Part shown: in pieces, positions 41,369-50,075 of the stretch
Position numbering within the stretch: the stretch's first letter is position 1
How the letters are laid out: the number at the start of each line of letters is the position of its first letter
Source: Chloroflexota bacterium
GTDB lineage: Bacteria > Chloroflexota > Anaerolineae > Aggregatilineales > Phototrophicaceae
NCBI GenBank assembly: GCA_011523615.1
Contig: WTGJ01000027.1
Coordinates: forward strand, 852,270-916,269
Length of the DNA: 64,000 nucleotides
Direction of reading: 5' to 3'
Notes under the pieces: model-generated
The model's input: only the letters and a program-made list of their open reading frames with translations
Told to the model about the DNA's origin: nothing
Databases searched by the model: none
Translations under genes and position numbers: made by a program

Positions 41369-44158
41369 ATGAGTGAACGCTACGACCATGCAGCCATAGA
41401 ACGTCGCTGGCAAAAACGTTGGGAGGCGGATGGCATCTACCGCCAGAAGGTAGATTGGGCCAAACCCAAGCATTATGCGCTCACCATGTTGCCCTACCCG
41501 AGCGGCGACTTGCACATCGGCCACTGGTTCGCCATGACGCCTTCGGACGCCCGCGCCCGCTACAAGCGCATGACGGGTTTCAACGTGCTCTTCCCGATGG
41601 GTTTCGATGCCTTTGGCTTACCGGCAGAAAACGCCGCTGTTCAGAACAACATCCACCCCTGGGAATGGACGTACAGCAACATTGAGCGCATGCGGGAGCA
41701 GCTGCGCACCATGGGCACGATGTTCGATTGGGAACGGGAAGCCATCTCCTGCACACCGGAATATTACCGTTGGACGCAATGGTTTTTCGCTCGTTTTTAC
41801 GAAACCGGTCTGGCCTATCGTGACGAGGCTTTGGTCAATTGGTCGCCTACCTTGCAGACGGTGCTCGCCAACGAACAAGTCATCGATGGCAAAGATGAAC
41901 GCACCCAGCAGCCGGTCGTCCAAAAAATGATGACGCAGTGGTTCTTCCGCTATCGTCACTTCGTCGATGAGTTGCTCGATTTCAGCCAGCTGGATTGGCC
42001 CAACGCCATCGTACAAATGCAAACCAACTGGATCGGCCGCAGCGAAGGCGCCCGCGTCACGTTCCACAGTGAACTGGGTGATCCCATCGAAATCTTCACC
42101 ACCCGGCCGGATACCCTCTGGGGAGCCACCTTCATGGTGCTGGCCCCGGAACATCCCCTGGTCAGCAAGCTGACTGCCGAACGCCAACGAGAGACGGTTG
42201 AAGCATATGTAGCACAGGCCGCTCGTCGCTCGGAGTTGGAACGGATGGCCGAAGACCGGGAAAAAACCGGCGTGTACATCGGCGCATCCGCCATCAACCC
42301 GGTGAACGATGAACGCATCCCCATCTGGGTGGCCGACTATGTGATGATTGGCTACGGCAGTGGCGCCATCATGGCCGTCCCTGCCCATGACGAGAGAGAC
42401 TTTCAATTTGCTCGCCAACACCAGCTGGAAATTCGCCCCGTCATCCAACCGGAGGGTGAGCAGTTCACTGCCGAAACGATGAGCGAAGCCTGGGAAGGGG
42501 AAGGCCGCATGATCCACAGTGGCCGCTTCGATGGCACGGAAATCACGCGCGCCAAAGGACGGGCCAACCCGGGCATCGCCGCCGTGATCGATTGGCTGCA
42601 AGAGACGGGCATCGGCGAAGAATCCATCAATTATCGGCTGCGCGATTGGCTCATCAGCCGACAGCGCTACTGGGGCTGCCCCATTCCGATCATCCATGGC
42701 GAAGGTGATGCCATCGAGCGGGTGCCCGATGACGAGTTGCCAGTCCTCCTCCCCGAAGGTGTCGAATTCATGCCCACCGGCCGCAGCCCGCTGATCGATC
42801 ACGAGCCCTTCTACCGAACCACCGACTCTGCGGGCAAACCAGCGCGCCGGGAGACGGACACCATGGATACCTTCCTGTGCTCTTCCTGGTATCAATACCG
42901 ATACTTGAGTCCACACGATGACCGGGCGCCTTTTGACCCGGAAGAAGCGGCCTATTGGTTGCCCGTGGATACCTATACGGGCGGCGCAGAACACGCCACG
43001 ATGCACCTGCTCTATACCCGCTGGTTTGCTCGCGCGATGGATGAAGTCGGTGCTTTCGAAGAGACGAAGGAGATCATGCGCGCGCGCGGTCGGGAAGAGA
43101 CCGACATCCTGCGTGAGCCCATGCTGCAATTGCGCAATCAGGGTCAGGTGCTGGGTGCGGAACGCGAAGGGCACTACGTCCGTGTGGAAGGGCGAATGGA
43201 GGAAAGCCGCTTCCAGGCCCATCGCGTCACAGTCATCCCTCGAGAATCACCGGTCATCCCCGGCCAGCCTCAAGGCGAAATCAAGCGGCGCGTCGAAAAC
43301 ATCCTGCACCTGCAAGACGGCGCTGGCACCAGCACAGTCGTAGAAGTGTTGCGGGATGCTGAAATCACCATCCCGGGCTTGCCCGGAACCGCCCGCGTCG
43401 ACCAACTCTTGCCGCACCTGGATGTGCAACGGATGTCCAAGAGCCGCGGCAATGTCGTCAACCCTGACGAATTGGTCCAGGAATATGGCGCCGATACCGT
43501 GCGGGCTTACTTGATGTTTGCTTTCGATTTTGAGAAAGGCGGGCCCTGGGTGCCCGAGGGAATCAAGGGCGTCCAGCGTTGGTTGGCGGATGTTTGGGAA
43601 TTGGTGCAGGGGGATGTGCCCACCGGCGCAGGCCAAGCCGAAGAGGAAGCACAGCTTTTGCGGCGCACTCATCAAACCATCGCCCGTGTGAGCGAGAGTC
43701 TGGAGGATTTCAGCTTCAATACCGGCATCGCCGAAATGATGGCGCTACGGAATGACCTGCAAGCAGCTCGCCGAAGAGAGAAGGTATCCGCAGCTGCCTG
43801 GTTGAATGCGCTGCGCACTATGATTCTCTTGCTGGCGCCGTATGCCCCTCACATCGCGGAAGAATGCTGGGCGCAGTTGGGCGGGGAATACAGCGTACAC
43901 CAACAAGCCTGGCCGAAGTACGACCACGAGTTGGCGCAAGAACCGATGCTCACCCTGGTCATTCAGGGCGGCCGCCGCGTGATCGACCGCATTGAAGTGC
44001 CGGCTTCCATCGATGAAGAAGGGGCGAAAACGCTCGCGCTGGCGAGCAACGGCGTCCGCAAGTGGTTGGGAGAGCAAGAACCGCGCCGCGTCATCTACAT
44101 CGCCGGCCGCCGCAAGGCGGGAACCATCAGCGATCCGGTGGTGAACATTGTCGTGTAG
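41369..44158 (+). CDS. leuS: Leucyl-tRNA synthetase
   Basis: 929 residues, class Ia, longer than the usual 820-870 for bacterial LeuRS. The HIGH motif appears as LHIGHWFAM; the editing domain has TTRPDTLWGATFMVLAPEHPL and YGSGAIMAVPAHDERD; DTMDTFLCSSWYQYRY and GGAEHATMHLLYTRWF follow. The KMSKS loop reads RMSKS. Before it is a long leucine-specific insertion (about 575-690) with LRNQGQVLG and several charged repeats, explaining the extra length. The anticodon-binding domain closes the protein. It charges tRNA-Leu. ATG at 41369 has GGGAG upstream. The long leader suggests regulation at RNA level. Confidence 0.95.
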   Translation: MSERYDHAAIERRWQKRWEADGIYRQKVDWAKPKHYALTMLPYPSGDLHIGHWFAMTPSDARARYKRMTGFNVLFPMGFDAFGLPAENAAVQNNIHPWEWTYSNIERMREQLRTMGTMFDWEREAISCTPEYYRWTQWFFARFYETGLAYRDEALVNWSPTLQTVLANEQVIDGKDERTQQPVVQKMMTQWFFRYRHFVDELLDFSQLDWPNAIVQMQTNWIGRSEGARVTFHSELGDPIEIFTTRPDTLWGATFMVLAPEHPLVSKLTAERQRETVEAYVAQAARRSELERMAEDREKTGVYIGASAINPVNDERIPIWVADYVMIGYGSGAIMAVPAHDERDFQFARQHQLEIRPVIQPEGEQFTAETMSEAWEGEGRMIHSGRFDGTEITRAKGRANPGIAAVIDWLQETGIGEESINYRLRDWLISRQRYWGCPIPIIHGEGDAIERVPDDELPVLLPEGVEFMPTGRSPLIDHEPFYRTTDSAGKPARRETDTMDTFLCSSWYQYRYLSPHDDRAPFDPEEAAYWLPVDTYTGGAEHATMHLLYTRWFARAMDEVGAFEETKEIMRARGREETDILREPMLQLRNQGQVLGAEREGHYVRVEGRMEESRFQAHRVTVIPRESPVIPGQPQGEIKRRVENILHLQDGAGTSTVVEVLRDAEITIPGLPGTARVDQLLPHLDVQRMSKSRGNVVNPDELVQEYGADTVRAYLMFAFDFEKGGPWVPEGIKGVQRWLADVWELVQGDVPTGAGQAEEEAQLLRRTHQTIARVSESLEDFSFNTGIAEMMALRNDLQAARRREKVSAAAWLNALRTMILLLAPYAPHIAEECWAQLGGEYSVHQQAWPKYDHELAQEPMLTLVIQGGRRVIDRIEVPASIDEEGAKTLALASNGVRKWLGEQEPRRVIYIAGRRKAGTISDPVVNIVV

Positions 44159-44181
44159 CGCGCGCTCCTTCGGGCGACGAT

Positions 44182-44973
44182 TCAGGAATTGAGGCGGGCG
44201 CGCAACGCCAGAAACAACGGAATCTCTCTTTGTGCACGCTCTTCGGCCTTGGTCATCTTGCCTGCTGCTTTGCCTCGTTTGACCGGTCGTGCGGAAGCGG
44301 GCAACTCACGCAAGGCATCCAGGCTCAAACCATTCGCGGTGAGCTGCTCGATGTATTCCCCCAGGGAGCGGTGAAAACTGATGCTCACCCCCCGCCCTCC
44401 CGGATAGGCTTTCATCGGCACGGATAGGGGAGTCAGGTAATGATCCACCCGCCGGTAGCGCAGCTTGCGTCCTTCATCCCACCCCCAGCCGCTCTGCCGG
44501 GGGATGCGAAAACAGGGGTGCGTCATCAATACAATCATCCGCCCCCGCGGCGTCAATCGTGCCCTGACACTCTGAAGCACGTCAGCCAATGGATTCATGT
44601 CCTGGATGCTGAGCAGGAAAACGGCAGCAGCGAAGGTCATCTCTCTCAGTTGCCGATGTTCATCCAGGGCCACCGCATCCGCGAGGAAGAAGCGGCCCTG
44701 TTTCCCATGGAGCCGCTTGGCCTGCTGGACCATCCGCGGGCTGATGTCGATCCCCGTGTAGTCTGCCCCCAGGCGCTGGAGATGAGGCGACAACACGCCC
44801 TGCCCACAACCCACATCGAGGATTCTCTCGCCGGGCTGAGCAGCCAACAAATCCAGCGTCGCGGGGATGGCCGTCCGCTGGTGATGTACGCTGCCTTGCG
44901 GCCCCACCCAACCGTCATACCAGGCGGCGAGGGCATCCCAACCACGCACCTTCCTTTTCCGCCGTTCACTCAT
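44182..44973 (-). CDS. Class I SAM-dependent methyltransferase
   Basis: 263 residues. Motif I is ERILDVGCGQGVLSPHLQ, then DYTGIDISPRMVQQAK (motif II), FFLADAVAL (motif III), FAAAVFLLSIQDM and LTPRGRMIVLMTHPCFRIPRQSGWGWDE, typical of small-molecule or lipid methyltransferases of the Methyltransf_11/25 type. The C-terminus is basic (KRGKAAGKMTKAEERAQRE). The substrate is unknown. It lies nine bases downstream of the TPR/PPC gene on the same strand and may be co-transcribed; leuS converges on it. Confidence 0.87.
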   Translation of the reverse strand: MSERRKRKVRGWDALAAWYDGWVGPQGSVHHQRTAIPATLDLLAAQPGERILDVGCGQGVLSPHLQRLGADYTGIDISPRMVQQAKRLHGKQGRFFLADAVALDEHRQLREMTFAAAVFLLSIQDMNPLADVLQSVRARLTPRGRMIVLMTHPCFRIPRQSGWGWDEGRKLRYRRVDHYLTPLSVPMKAYPGGRGVSISFHRSLGEYIEQLTANGLSLDALRELPASARPVKRGKAAGKMTKAEERAQREIPLFLALRARLNS

Positions 44974-44981
44974 GAAGAGGA

Positions 44982-46001
44982 TCAGTGATTCCGCATGGAA
45001 ATGATGTACTTGCCTTCGCCCACGATGCCACCCACGCTGATCAGGTAGCGGCCATCTTCAGGCAGGACGATCTCCAGGCGCGAATCCAAGGTGCCATGAC
45101 CCAAAGAGAAATTGCCATTGTCGTTCCAGCGCAGCAAAGTTCCGTTCGGATCGTAGATCTCCACTACAGGATCCAGCAAAGGATCGAGACTGATCACATC
45201 GACCGAGAGCAACAAGCCACGCACCCCTGCGAAATGATACAAATCATACGCCTCGCCATCGATGTGATCCCGTCTCGGTTCATCCAGACCCAGTGCCTGT
45301 ATCTTCTCCGTGGGGTATTGAATGGTTGCCAGCGCGGGATGAGGGAGCTCTTCAGGCGAGGCGGGTAAGGCGATGGCAGAGAAAGAAGATGGCAGGGGCC
45401 GAAAGAAGACGGTTGCACCGACCAACAATATGCCCATCCCGATGACAACAGCGACGGTGCGCCAGGGAACTCTGCCGCTCAGCTTGCTCGCTGTGGACTG
45501 CCGAAATTGGATTCTAGGCCAGCGAAACGAGATGCCGGGCCAGCGAAATTGTGGCCTTCCTACGCCCTGCTGGGGTGGTGCTTGCGCCGCGGTGGAGAGA
45601 CTCCCCTGTGCCAAGGGTTGATTTTGGGTGGTTGCTGTCGGCAGCGGCATCCCCTGGCGTGCGCGAAAATCTGCGAGTTCGCCAAAGGGATCATCATCGT
45701 GACTCAATTCGCCAAAGGCCGGGATTCGCGCCCGACTGCCCGTACGAACTGGTCCGGGGTTGGGCAAAGGCAACACTGCCATCGCTTCCGGATCGCCCGG
45801 GGCCAGGCGCAAAATTTCTGCTGCGGCCCTTTGTTTGTGCTCACTCAGCTCCAATGAACGGAGCAACAAGCGCCATCCCGCCAGGTGATTGCGATCCTCA
45901 CGCAACAATTGGGCCAACAAACGGCGTGCCAGCAGCAAATCTCCACGCGAGTATGCTGCCTGCGCCGCGCTCAGTTCACCGGCGGTGGTTTGCATGTCCA
46001 A
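44982..46001 (-). CDS. Membrane protein with TPR-like N-terminus and PPC-type C-terminal domain
   Basis: About 339 residues. N-terminal helices resembling a TPR pair (AQAAYSRGDLLLARRLLAQLL, HLAGWRLLLRSLELSEHKQRAAAEILRLAPGD) are followed by a Pro/Gln-rich linker with a small repeat (FRWPGISFRWPRIQFR), a membrane helix (about 200-220) and a C-terminal domain. That last domain (FHFAGVRGLLLSVDVISL, DPVVEIYDPNGTLLRWNDNG, LPEDGRYLISVGG) looks like a bacterial pre-peptidase C-terminal domain and would be outside the cell. TTG at 46001 has AGGAGG seven bases upstream; ATG at 45995 is the alternative. The role is unknown. Confidence 0.65.
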   Translation of the reverse strand: MDMQTTAGELSAAQAAYSRGDLLLARRLLAQLLREDRNHLAGWRLLLRSLELSEHKQRAAAEILRLAPGDPEAMAVLPLPNPGPVRTGSRARIPAFGELSHDDDPFGELADFRARQGMPLPTATTQNQPLAQGSLSTAAQAPPQQGVGRPQFRWPGISFRWPRIQFRQSTASKLSGRVPWRTVAVVIGMGILLVGATVFFRPLPSSFSAIALPASPEELPHPALATIQYPTEKIQALGLDEPRRDHIDGEAYDLYHFAGVRGLLLSVDVISLDPLLDPVVEIYDPNGTLLRWNDNGNFSLGHGTLDSRLEIVLPEDGRYLISVGGIVGEGKYIISMRNH

Positions 46002-46021
46002 ACGGTTGCCTCCTGAACCCC

Positions 46022-46027
46022 AGTATA
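46022..46027 (-). promoter_or_regulatory. -10 box of the TPR/PPC gene
   Basis: TATACT on the minus strand lies about 21 bases upstream of the TTG at 46001. It supports the short form of that gene and overlaps the divergent ferredoxin promoter region. Confidence 0.35.
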
Positions 46028-46047
46028 TGGCAAGGAGCACAGCCTGC

Positions 46048-46076
46048 TTGAATTCGCGCTCACCTTGCGCGATAAT
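46048..46076 (+). promoter_or_regulatory. Promoter of the ferredoxin operon
   Basis: TTGAAT and GATAAT are exactly 17 bases apart, 25 bases before the ATG at 46101. Confidence 0.5.
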
Positions 46077-46100
46077 CGCCTCGATCAAAGAGCGGAATTC

Positions 46101-46352
46101 ATGTTCAATCTAAGGAAAACCACCCGGGCCAGGAATTCCAATGCCCTGTTGCATCATGTAGCGATCGATCAAGACTTGTGCAACTGGTGTGGTGCCTGCG
46201 TTTCGGTGTGCCCGCCCGATTCCCTTTTTTTGTACGAGGAATGGTTGGCGATCGATCACGAAACCTGCACCCGTTGTGAACGCTGCGTCAAAATGTGTCC
46301 CGTTCACGCCTTGCACATGGCCGCGGGTTCGCCCGAATCGACCCCTTCATGA
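46101..46352 (+). CDS. Small 2[4Fe-4S] ferredoxin
   Basis: 83 residues. Two cluster-binding motifs are clear: CNWCGACVSVCPPDSL and CTRCERCVKMCPVHAL, each CxxCxxCxxxCP. It is an electron carrier of low potential. ATG at 46101 has AGAGCGGA upstream. The stop overlaps the start of the flavoprotein gene by four bases (ATGA), so the ferredoxin is the likely electron donor for that reductase. Confidence 0.93.
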   Translation: MFNLRKTTRARNSNALLHHVAIDQDLCNWCGACVSVCPPDSLFLYEEWLAIDHETCTRCERCVKMCPVHALHMAAGSPESTPS

Positions 46353-47557
46353 TTCAAGCCGCATATGATGTGATCGTCGTGGGTGCCGGACCCGCCGGCG
46401 CCATTGCCGCGCGCAAAGCCGCTGAATCTGGCATGGATACCCTGCTGATCGAAAAACGCCTGGAAATCGGGACACCCGTACGTTGTGGCGAATCGTTTGA
46501 GCTACATACCGCATCGCAATATCTGGAAGACATCCCGAATCAACCCTGGGTGAATACGATCACCCGTTATTTCTCCATTCACAATACGAAGGGGGACTGC
46601 GTGGTCGTGCCGCCGATCAGCCCTTCGATCATCTGTGATCGCAAGATATTCGACCGCGAAGTCGCTTATACCGCTGCCAACGCCGGGGTGCAAGTCCTGG
46701 TCAACGCACGCGCCGAATCTCTCCTGCAGGACCAAGATGGCGCCGTCGTCGGTTTGAAAATCAACTGCATGGGCAGCCCATTGGATGTGTACAGCAAGGT
46801 CGTCATCGCGGCGGATGGCACCGAATCCCAGCTCGCGCGCTGGGCGGGCCTCAAGAGCATCCCCGCTCTCAGCGACCTCTATGTCGGCACCCAATTCCTC
46901 GTCAGTGGCTTGTCGGGGCAGATCCGCACCGATACTTCGCATTACTACGTCGGCGAAGCCATCGCTCCGGGTGGCTATGTCTGGGTCTTCCCGAAGAGTG
47001 CGGATACGGCCAACATCGGCATCGTGATCAGCGGTGACCGCGCCGAGGGAACCAGTGCGCAAGGGCATCTCGAAGGATTCCTCCAGGAAGTTTTCCCCCG
47101 CGCTCGCAGCGTGCTCGGTCAAGTCACCGGCGGGATTCCCGTCACTGGTGGCTTGAAACGTCTCGTGACGGATGGCCTCATGGTGGTGGGTGACGCGGCA
47201 CACCAGGCGGACCCCCTCACGGCGGGCGGAATCGTGCTCGGCATGGTTGCGGGAGATTATGCCGGAACGACCGCGGCGCAATGCATTCGCGAAGGCGACG
47301 TCCGAGCACAAAGCTTATCCCGCTATGAGAAACGCTGGCGAGAGCGCTTTGGGAAACAACAACGTTCCCTGCGCACCGTCCGCCGCATGTTGACCAAAAT
47401 GGACTCCGATTTATTGGATGGGCTCATTCGGACGGCGGCGGGCTACGATATGACGCGCATCTCACCGGCCAAGGCGATGATCCACATGCTCACCAAACAC
47501 CCACGCCTGCTGATCGAAGCCAGAGTCTTGATCAACAGCGGCTTGATCATGAAGTAA
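46349..47557 (+). CDS. Geranylgeranyl-reductase-family flavoprotein
   Basis: About 402 residues. An N-terminal FAD-binding motif DVIVVGAGPAGAIAARKAAESG, then RCGESF (the Cys-Gly-E loop typical of archaeal and plant-type geranylgeranyl reductases), VIAADGTESQLARWAG, PGGYVWVFPKS and GLMVVGDAAHQADPLTAGGIVLGM. Family members saturate prenyl chains of chlorophylls, menaquinone or archaeal-type lipids. The coupled upstream ferredoxin fits the ferredoxin-dependent type. Whether the substrate is a quinone tail, a lipid or something else cannot be decided here; no chlorophyll genes are nearby. Confidence 0.87.
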   Translation: MIQAAYDVIVVGAGPAGAIAARKAAESGMDTLLIEKRLEIGTPVRCGESFELHTASQYLEDIPNQPWVNTITRYFSIHNTKGDCVVVPPISPSIICDRKIFDREVAYTAANAGVQVLVNARAESLLQDQDGAVVGLKINCMGSPLDVYSKVVIAADGTESQLARWAGLKSIPALSDLYVGTQFLVSGLSGQIRTDTSHYYVGEAIAPGGYVWVFPKSADTANIGIVISGDRAEGTSAQGHLEGFLQEVFPRARSVLGQVTGGIPVTGGLKRLVTDGLMVVGDAAHQADPLTAGGIVLGMVAGDYAGTTAAQCIREGDVRAQSLSRYEKRWRERFGKQQRSLRTVRRMLTKMDSDLLDGLIRTAAGYDMTRISPAKAMIHMLTKHPRLLIEARVLINSGLIMK

Positions 47558-47580
47558 CGGATTGAACGAGGAGAAAAGGG

Positions 47581-48711
47581 ATGTCCCCGGAAAATCTACC
47601 CATTCTTGAAACCCTTCCTGAAGAGCTTCGCAACATCGTTTGGCCGATTCTGTTGGGCATCGTCTTCTTTTTGATCATCGTCTTGCTGCGCAGGATCGTG
47701 CTGCGCCTGGTCATGTCCCCTCTGCGAATGGTGACGCGCAGAACGAAAACCGCATACGACGATCTCATCCTCGACTTGTTGGAAACGCCGCTGAATATGG
47801 GCATCATCGCCCTGGGTTTGATGATCGGCGTGCAGATCGCCGAATTGAGCGCCGACCTCAACGATTTCTTCGGCCACCTGGCGCGCTCGCTGATCATCAT
47901 CGGCTTCACCGTTTCGCTCAATCGCCTGGCCAAGGACATCGCAATTGGTGAAGGTCAGCTGGGACAAATGATCGGCATCGATGTGGATGAACAGTTGATC
48001 CCTTTCCTGCGCACGGGTTTGCGGGTCTTCGTCTTCGCCATCAGCGCCATCATCCTCTTGCAAGAATGGGGCTACGACGCCAGCGGCGTCATCGCTGGGC
48101 TCGGCATCGGCGGCCTGGCTTTGTCGCTGGCGGCGAAAGACACGGTGGAAAACTTATTCGGCTTCTCTTCCATCATTTCCGATAAGCCCTTCAACGTCGG
48201 TGATTTCATCGTGACGCCCGAAGCGACCGGAGTGGTCGAATACGTGGGCATCCGCTCCACGCACATCCGACAATTGGACCAAGCGCAGGTCGTGGTGCCC
48301 AATAGCAAGCTGGCGAGCCAACGGGTATTGAACTGGTCTCGCGCCGAAAAACGTCGTTTTGACATCACGCTGGGCATCAGTTACGAAGCACACAGCACCG
48401 ATCTGCGCGAACTCATGGCACGAATCCGCTCGCTGCTGGAAGAAAACGAGGATGTCGATACCGATACCATCGTCGTCCACTTCGTCAATTTCGGTGACAG
48501 CACGCTGGATATCCGCATCATCAGCACCATCCTGCACGCGGGTTGGGCAGACTTCACCCGCGTCGGTGAAAGCATTCGCCTGAGCATCATGGACCTCATC
48601 GAGGAGCTGGGCCTGGAGATTGCCCTACCCAGCCGCACGGTATATTTGGCCGGCGAACCCAACGAAGCGCTCATACCCGCTGCCGAAGCACCGGCGAGCG
48701 AAACCTCCTGA
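47581..48711 (+). CDS. MscS-family mechanosensitive channel
   Basis: 376 residues. Several N-terminal membrane helices (about 18-35, 70-90, 98-115, 140-160), then the pore-lining TM3 region with Gly/Ala pattern VIAGLGIGGLALSLAAKDTVENLFG, followed by the beta domain (DKPFNVGDFIVTPEATGVVEYVGIRST and VVVPNSKLASQRVLNWSR) and a C-terminal alpha-beta domain. It releases solutes when turgor is too high. ATG is preceded by GAGGAGAAAAGGG. It follows the flavoprotein gene by 23 bases. Confidence 0.93.
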   Translation: MSPENLPILETLPEELRNIVWPILLGIVFFLIIVLLRRIVLRLVMSPLRMVTRRTKTAYDDLILDLLETPLNMGIIALGLMIGVQIAELSADLNDFFGHLARSLIIIGFTVSLNRLAKDIAIGEGQLGQMIGIDVDEQLIPFLRTGLRVFVFAISAIILLQEWGYDASGVIAGLGIGGLALSLAAKDTVENLFGFSSIISDKPFNVGDFIVTPEATGVVEYVGIRSTHIRQLDQAQVVVPNSKLASQRVLNWSRAEKRRFDITLGISYEAHSTDLRELMARIRSLLEENEDVDTDTIVVHFVNFGDSTLDIRIISTILHAGWADFTRVGESIRLSIMDLIEELGLEIALPSRTVYLAGEPNEALIPAAEAPASETS

Positions 48712-48747
48712 CGATGTGCAGCAAGCGGAGAAATTTCGAGGTTGCCC

Positions 48748-49761
48748 ATGACTGAATCCGTCATCCTGGTCAGCGGCGCCAATGGCGAAATCGGCCATGG
48801 TTTGATTCAGGCACTTGCCACCCTGTCCGGAACGCCGCCCATTCTCGCCCTCGACCTCAACGAACTCTCTTCCACCTTGCAACCATTGGTGAAGTATTCC
48901 GTTCAGGGCGATATCCTGGATGCCCGTTTGTTGGCACGCCTGAACGAGCAATACCGCTTCGATTCCGTATTTCATTTGGCGGCCATCCTCTCCAGTCAGG
49001 CCGAGCGCATTCCCGAAGCCGCCCATCGGATCAATGTCGAAGGCACTTTGAATCTCTTACAGTTGGCCAGTGAGCAAGCACAGCGCTATGGCCGCAACGT
49101 GCCCTTCCTCTTCCCCAGTTCGATCGCGGTGTATGGCATACCGGATCTGCAAACCAAACGCTCATTGCCACCGCTGCAAGAAGATCAACACAATCTGCCC
49201 GGCACGATGTACGGCTGCAACAAACTCTACGGTGAATTGCTCGGTCGTTTCTACAGCCATCCCGCGGTACCGGAACCCAAACTGGATTTTCGCGTGATCC
49301 GTTTCCCCGGTATCATCAGCGCTCAAACCGAGCCAGTGGGGGGGAGTACCGACTACTTGCCGCAGATGCTGCATGCAGCTCACGCGGGGAAACCCTACAC
49401 CGCCTTCGTCCGTGCCGATACGCAACTCCCTTTCATCACCATGCCGGATGCCACCCGCGCTCTCATCCGTCTCTGGCAAGCCGAAAAATCGCTGCTGCAA
49501 AAACAGGTCTACAACATCAACGGCTGGAACTGTAGCGCTGCCGAGTTTGCTGCAAAGGTGCGTGAGCATTACGCGAATGCCCAGATCGATTTCCAGGCCG
49601 ACCCCCTTCGGCAACGAATCGTCGATAGTTGGCCGACGAGCCTGGATGACCGCGTTGCTCGCGAAGAATGGGGCTGGCGCGCAGAACACGATCTGGATGC
49701 GGCGTTCGCAGCGTACTTTCTGCCCTCGCTGCGGGGCGCATCTCAACCCACATCCACATGA
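48748..49761 (+). CDS. L-threonine 3-dehydrogenase-like extended SDR (epimerase type)
   Basis: About 337 residues. The NAD motif is VILVSGANGEIGHGLI. Catalytic region: LFPSSIAVYGIP and GTMYGCNKLYGEL (Tyr-xxx-Lys). Specific to the epimerase-type threonine dehydrogenases are VIRFPGIISAQTEPVGGSTDYL, LPFITMPDATRALI and RQRIVDSWPTSLDDRVAREEWGW near the C-terminus. This type oxidises L-threonine to 2-amino-3-ketobutyrate, usually together with a Kbl ligase, which is not in the window. Start ATG at 48748 has GAGG upstream. The next gene overlaps by four bases. Confidence 0.82.
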   Translation: MTESVILVSGANGEIGHGLIQALATLSGTPPILALDLNELSSTLQPLVKYSVQGDILDARLLARLNEQYRFDSVFHLAAILSSQAERIPEAAHRINVEGTLNLLQLASEQAQRYGRNVPFLFPSSIAVYGIPDLQTKRSLPPLQEDQHNLPGTMYGCNKLYGELLGRFYSHPAVPEPKLDFRVIRFPGIISAQTEPVGGSTDYLPQMLHAAHAGKPYTAFVRADTQLPFITMPDATRALIRLWQAEKSLLQKQVYNINGWNCSAAEFAAKVREHYANAQIDFQADPLRQRIVDSWPTSLDDRVAREEWGWRAEHDLDAAFAAYFLPSLRGASQPTST

Positions 49762-50075
49762 GTGATGAGTTTTCCCTCTATGACCTGCGCGTTACGGTCA
49801 CGGAAATTCGGGGGCGTTCGGTATGTGGCCTGGAAATTGGCGATTACTTTGAGTTGACGGAGAGCAGTCGGCTGCGCATCCCCGCCGGAAAACACTTTTG
49901 CATCTTTGCCCTGGCCAGCGTCTTGCCCTTGCTGGCGGCCAAGCAAAGAGACTTGCCAGAAAATGATTGGCTTGCTACCGATTCCACCGTTCACTGCCCG
50001 GATCCAGAGGAAGGTCTGGTCATGCGCATCGAGCGCATTGCCTGCCGCCAACTGAACCGTGACGACCTCACCTGA
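49758..50075 (+). CDS. TIGR04076-family small protein
   Basis: 105 residues. The opening YDLRVTVTEIRGRSVCGLEIGDYFELTES follows the TIGR04076 pattern (strand, EIRG, Cys, GDxFEL), with further Cys residues at HFCIFAL, TVHCPDPEEG and IACRQ. The function of the family is unknown; the Cys residues could bind metal or be redox active. It is translationally coupled on both sides: ATGA overlap with the threonine-dehydrogenase-like gene and a one-base overlap with the LLM flavoprotein gene. Confidence 0.7.
   Translation: MSDEFSLYDLRVTVTEIRGRSVCGLEIGDYFELTESSRLRIPAGKHFCIFALASVLPLLAAKQRDLPENDWLATDSTVHCPDPEEGLVMRIERIACRQLNRDDLT

Noticed and set aside
41618-43222. 534-codon minus-strand reading frame inside leuS
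   Set aside because: It is a codon-bias shadow of leuS, which shows all synthetase motifs on the plus strand.
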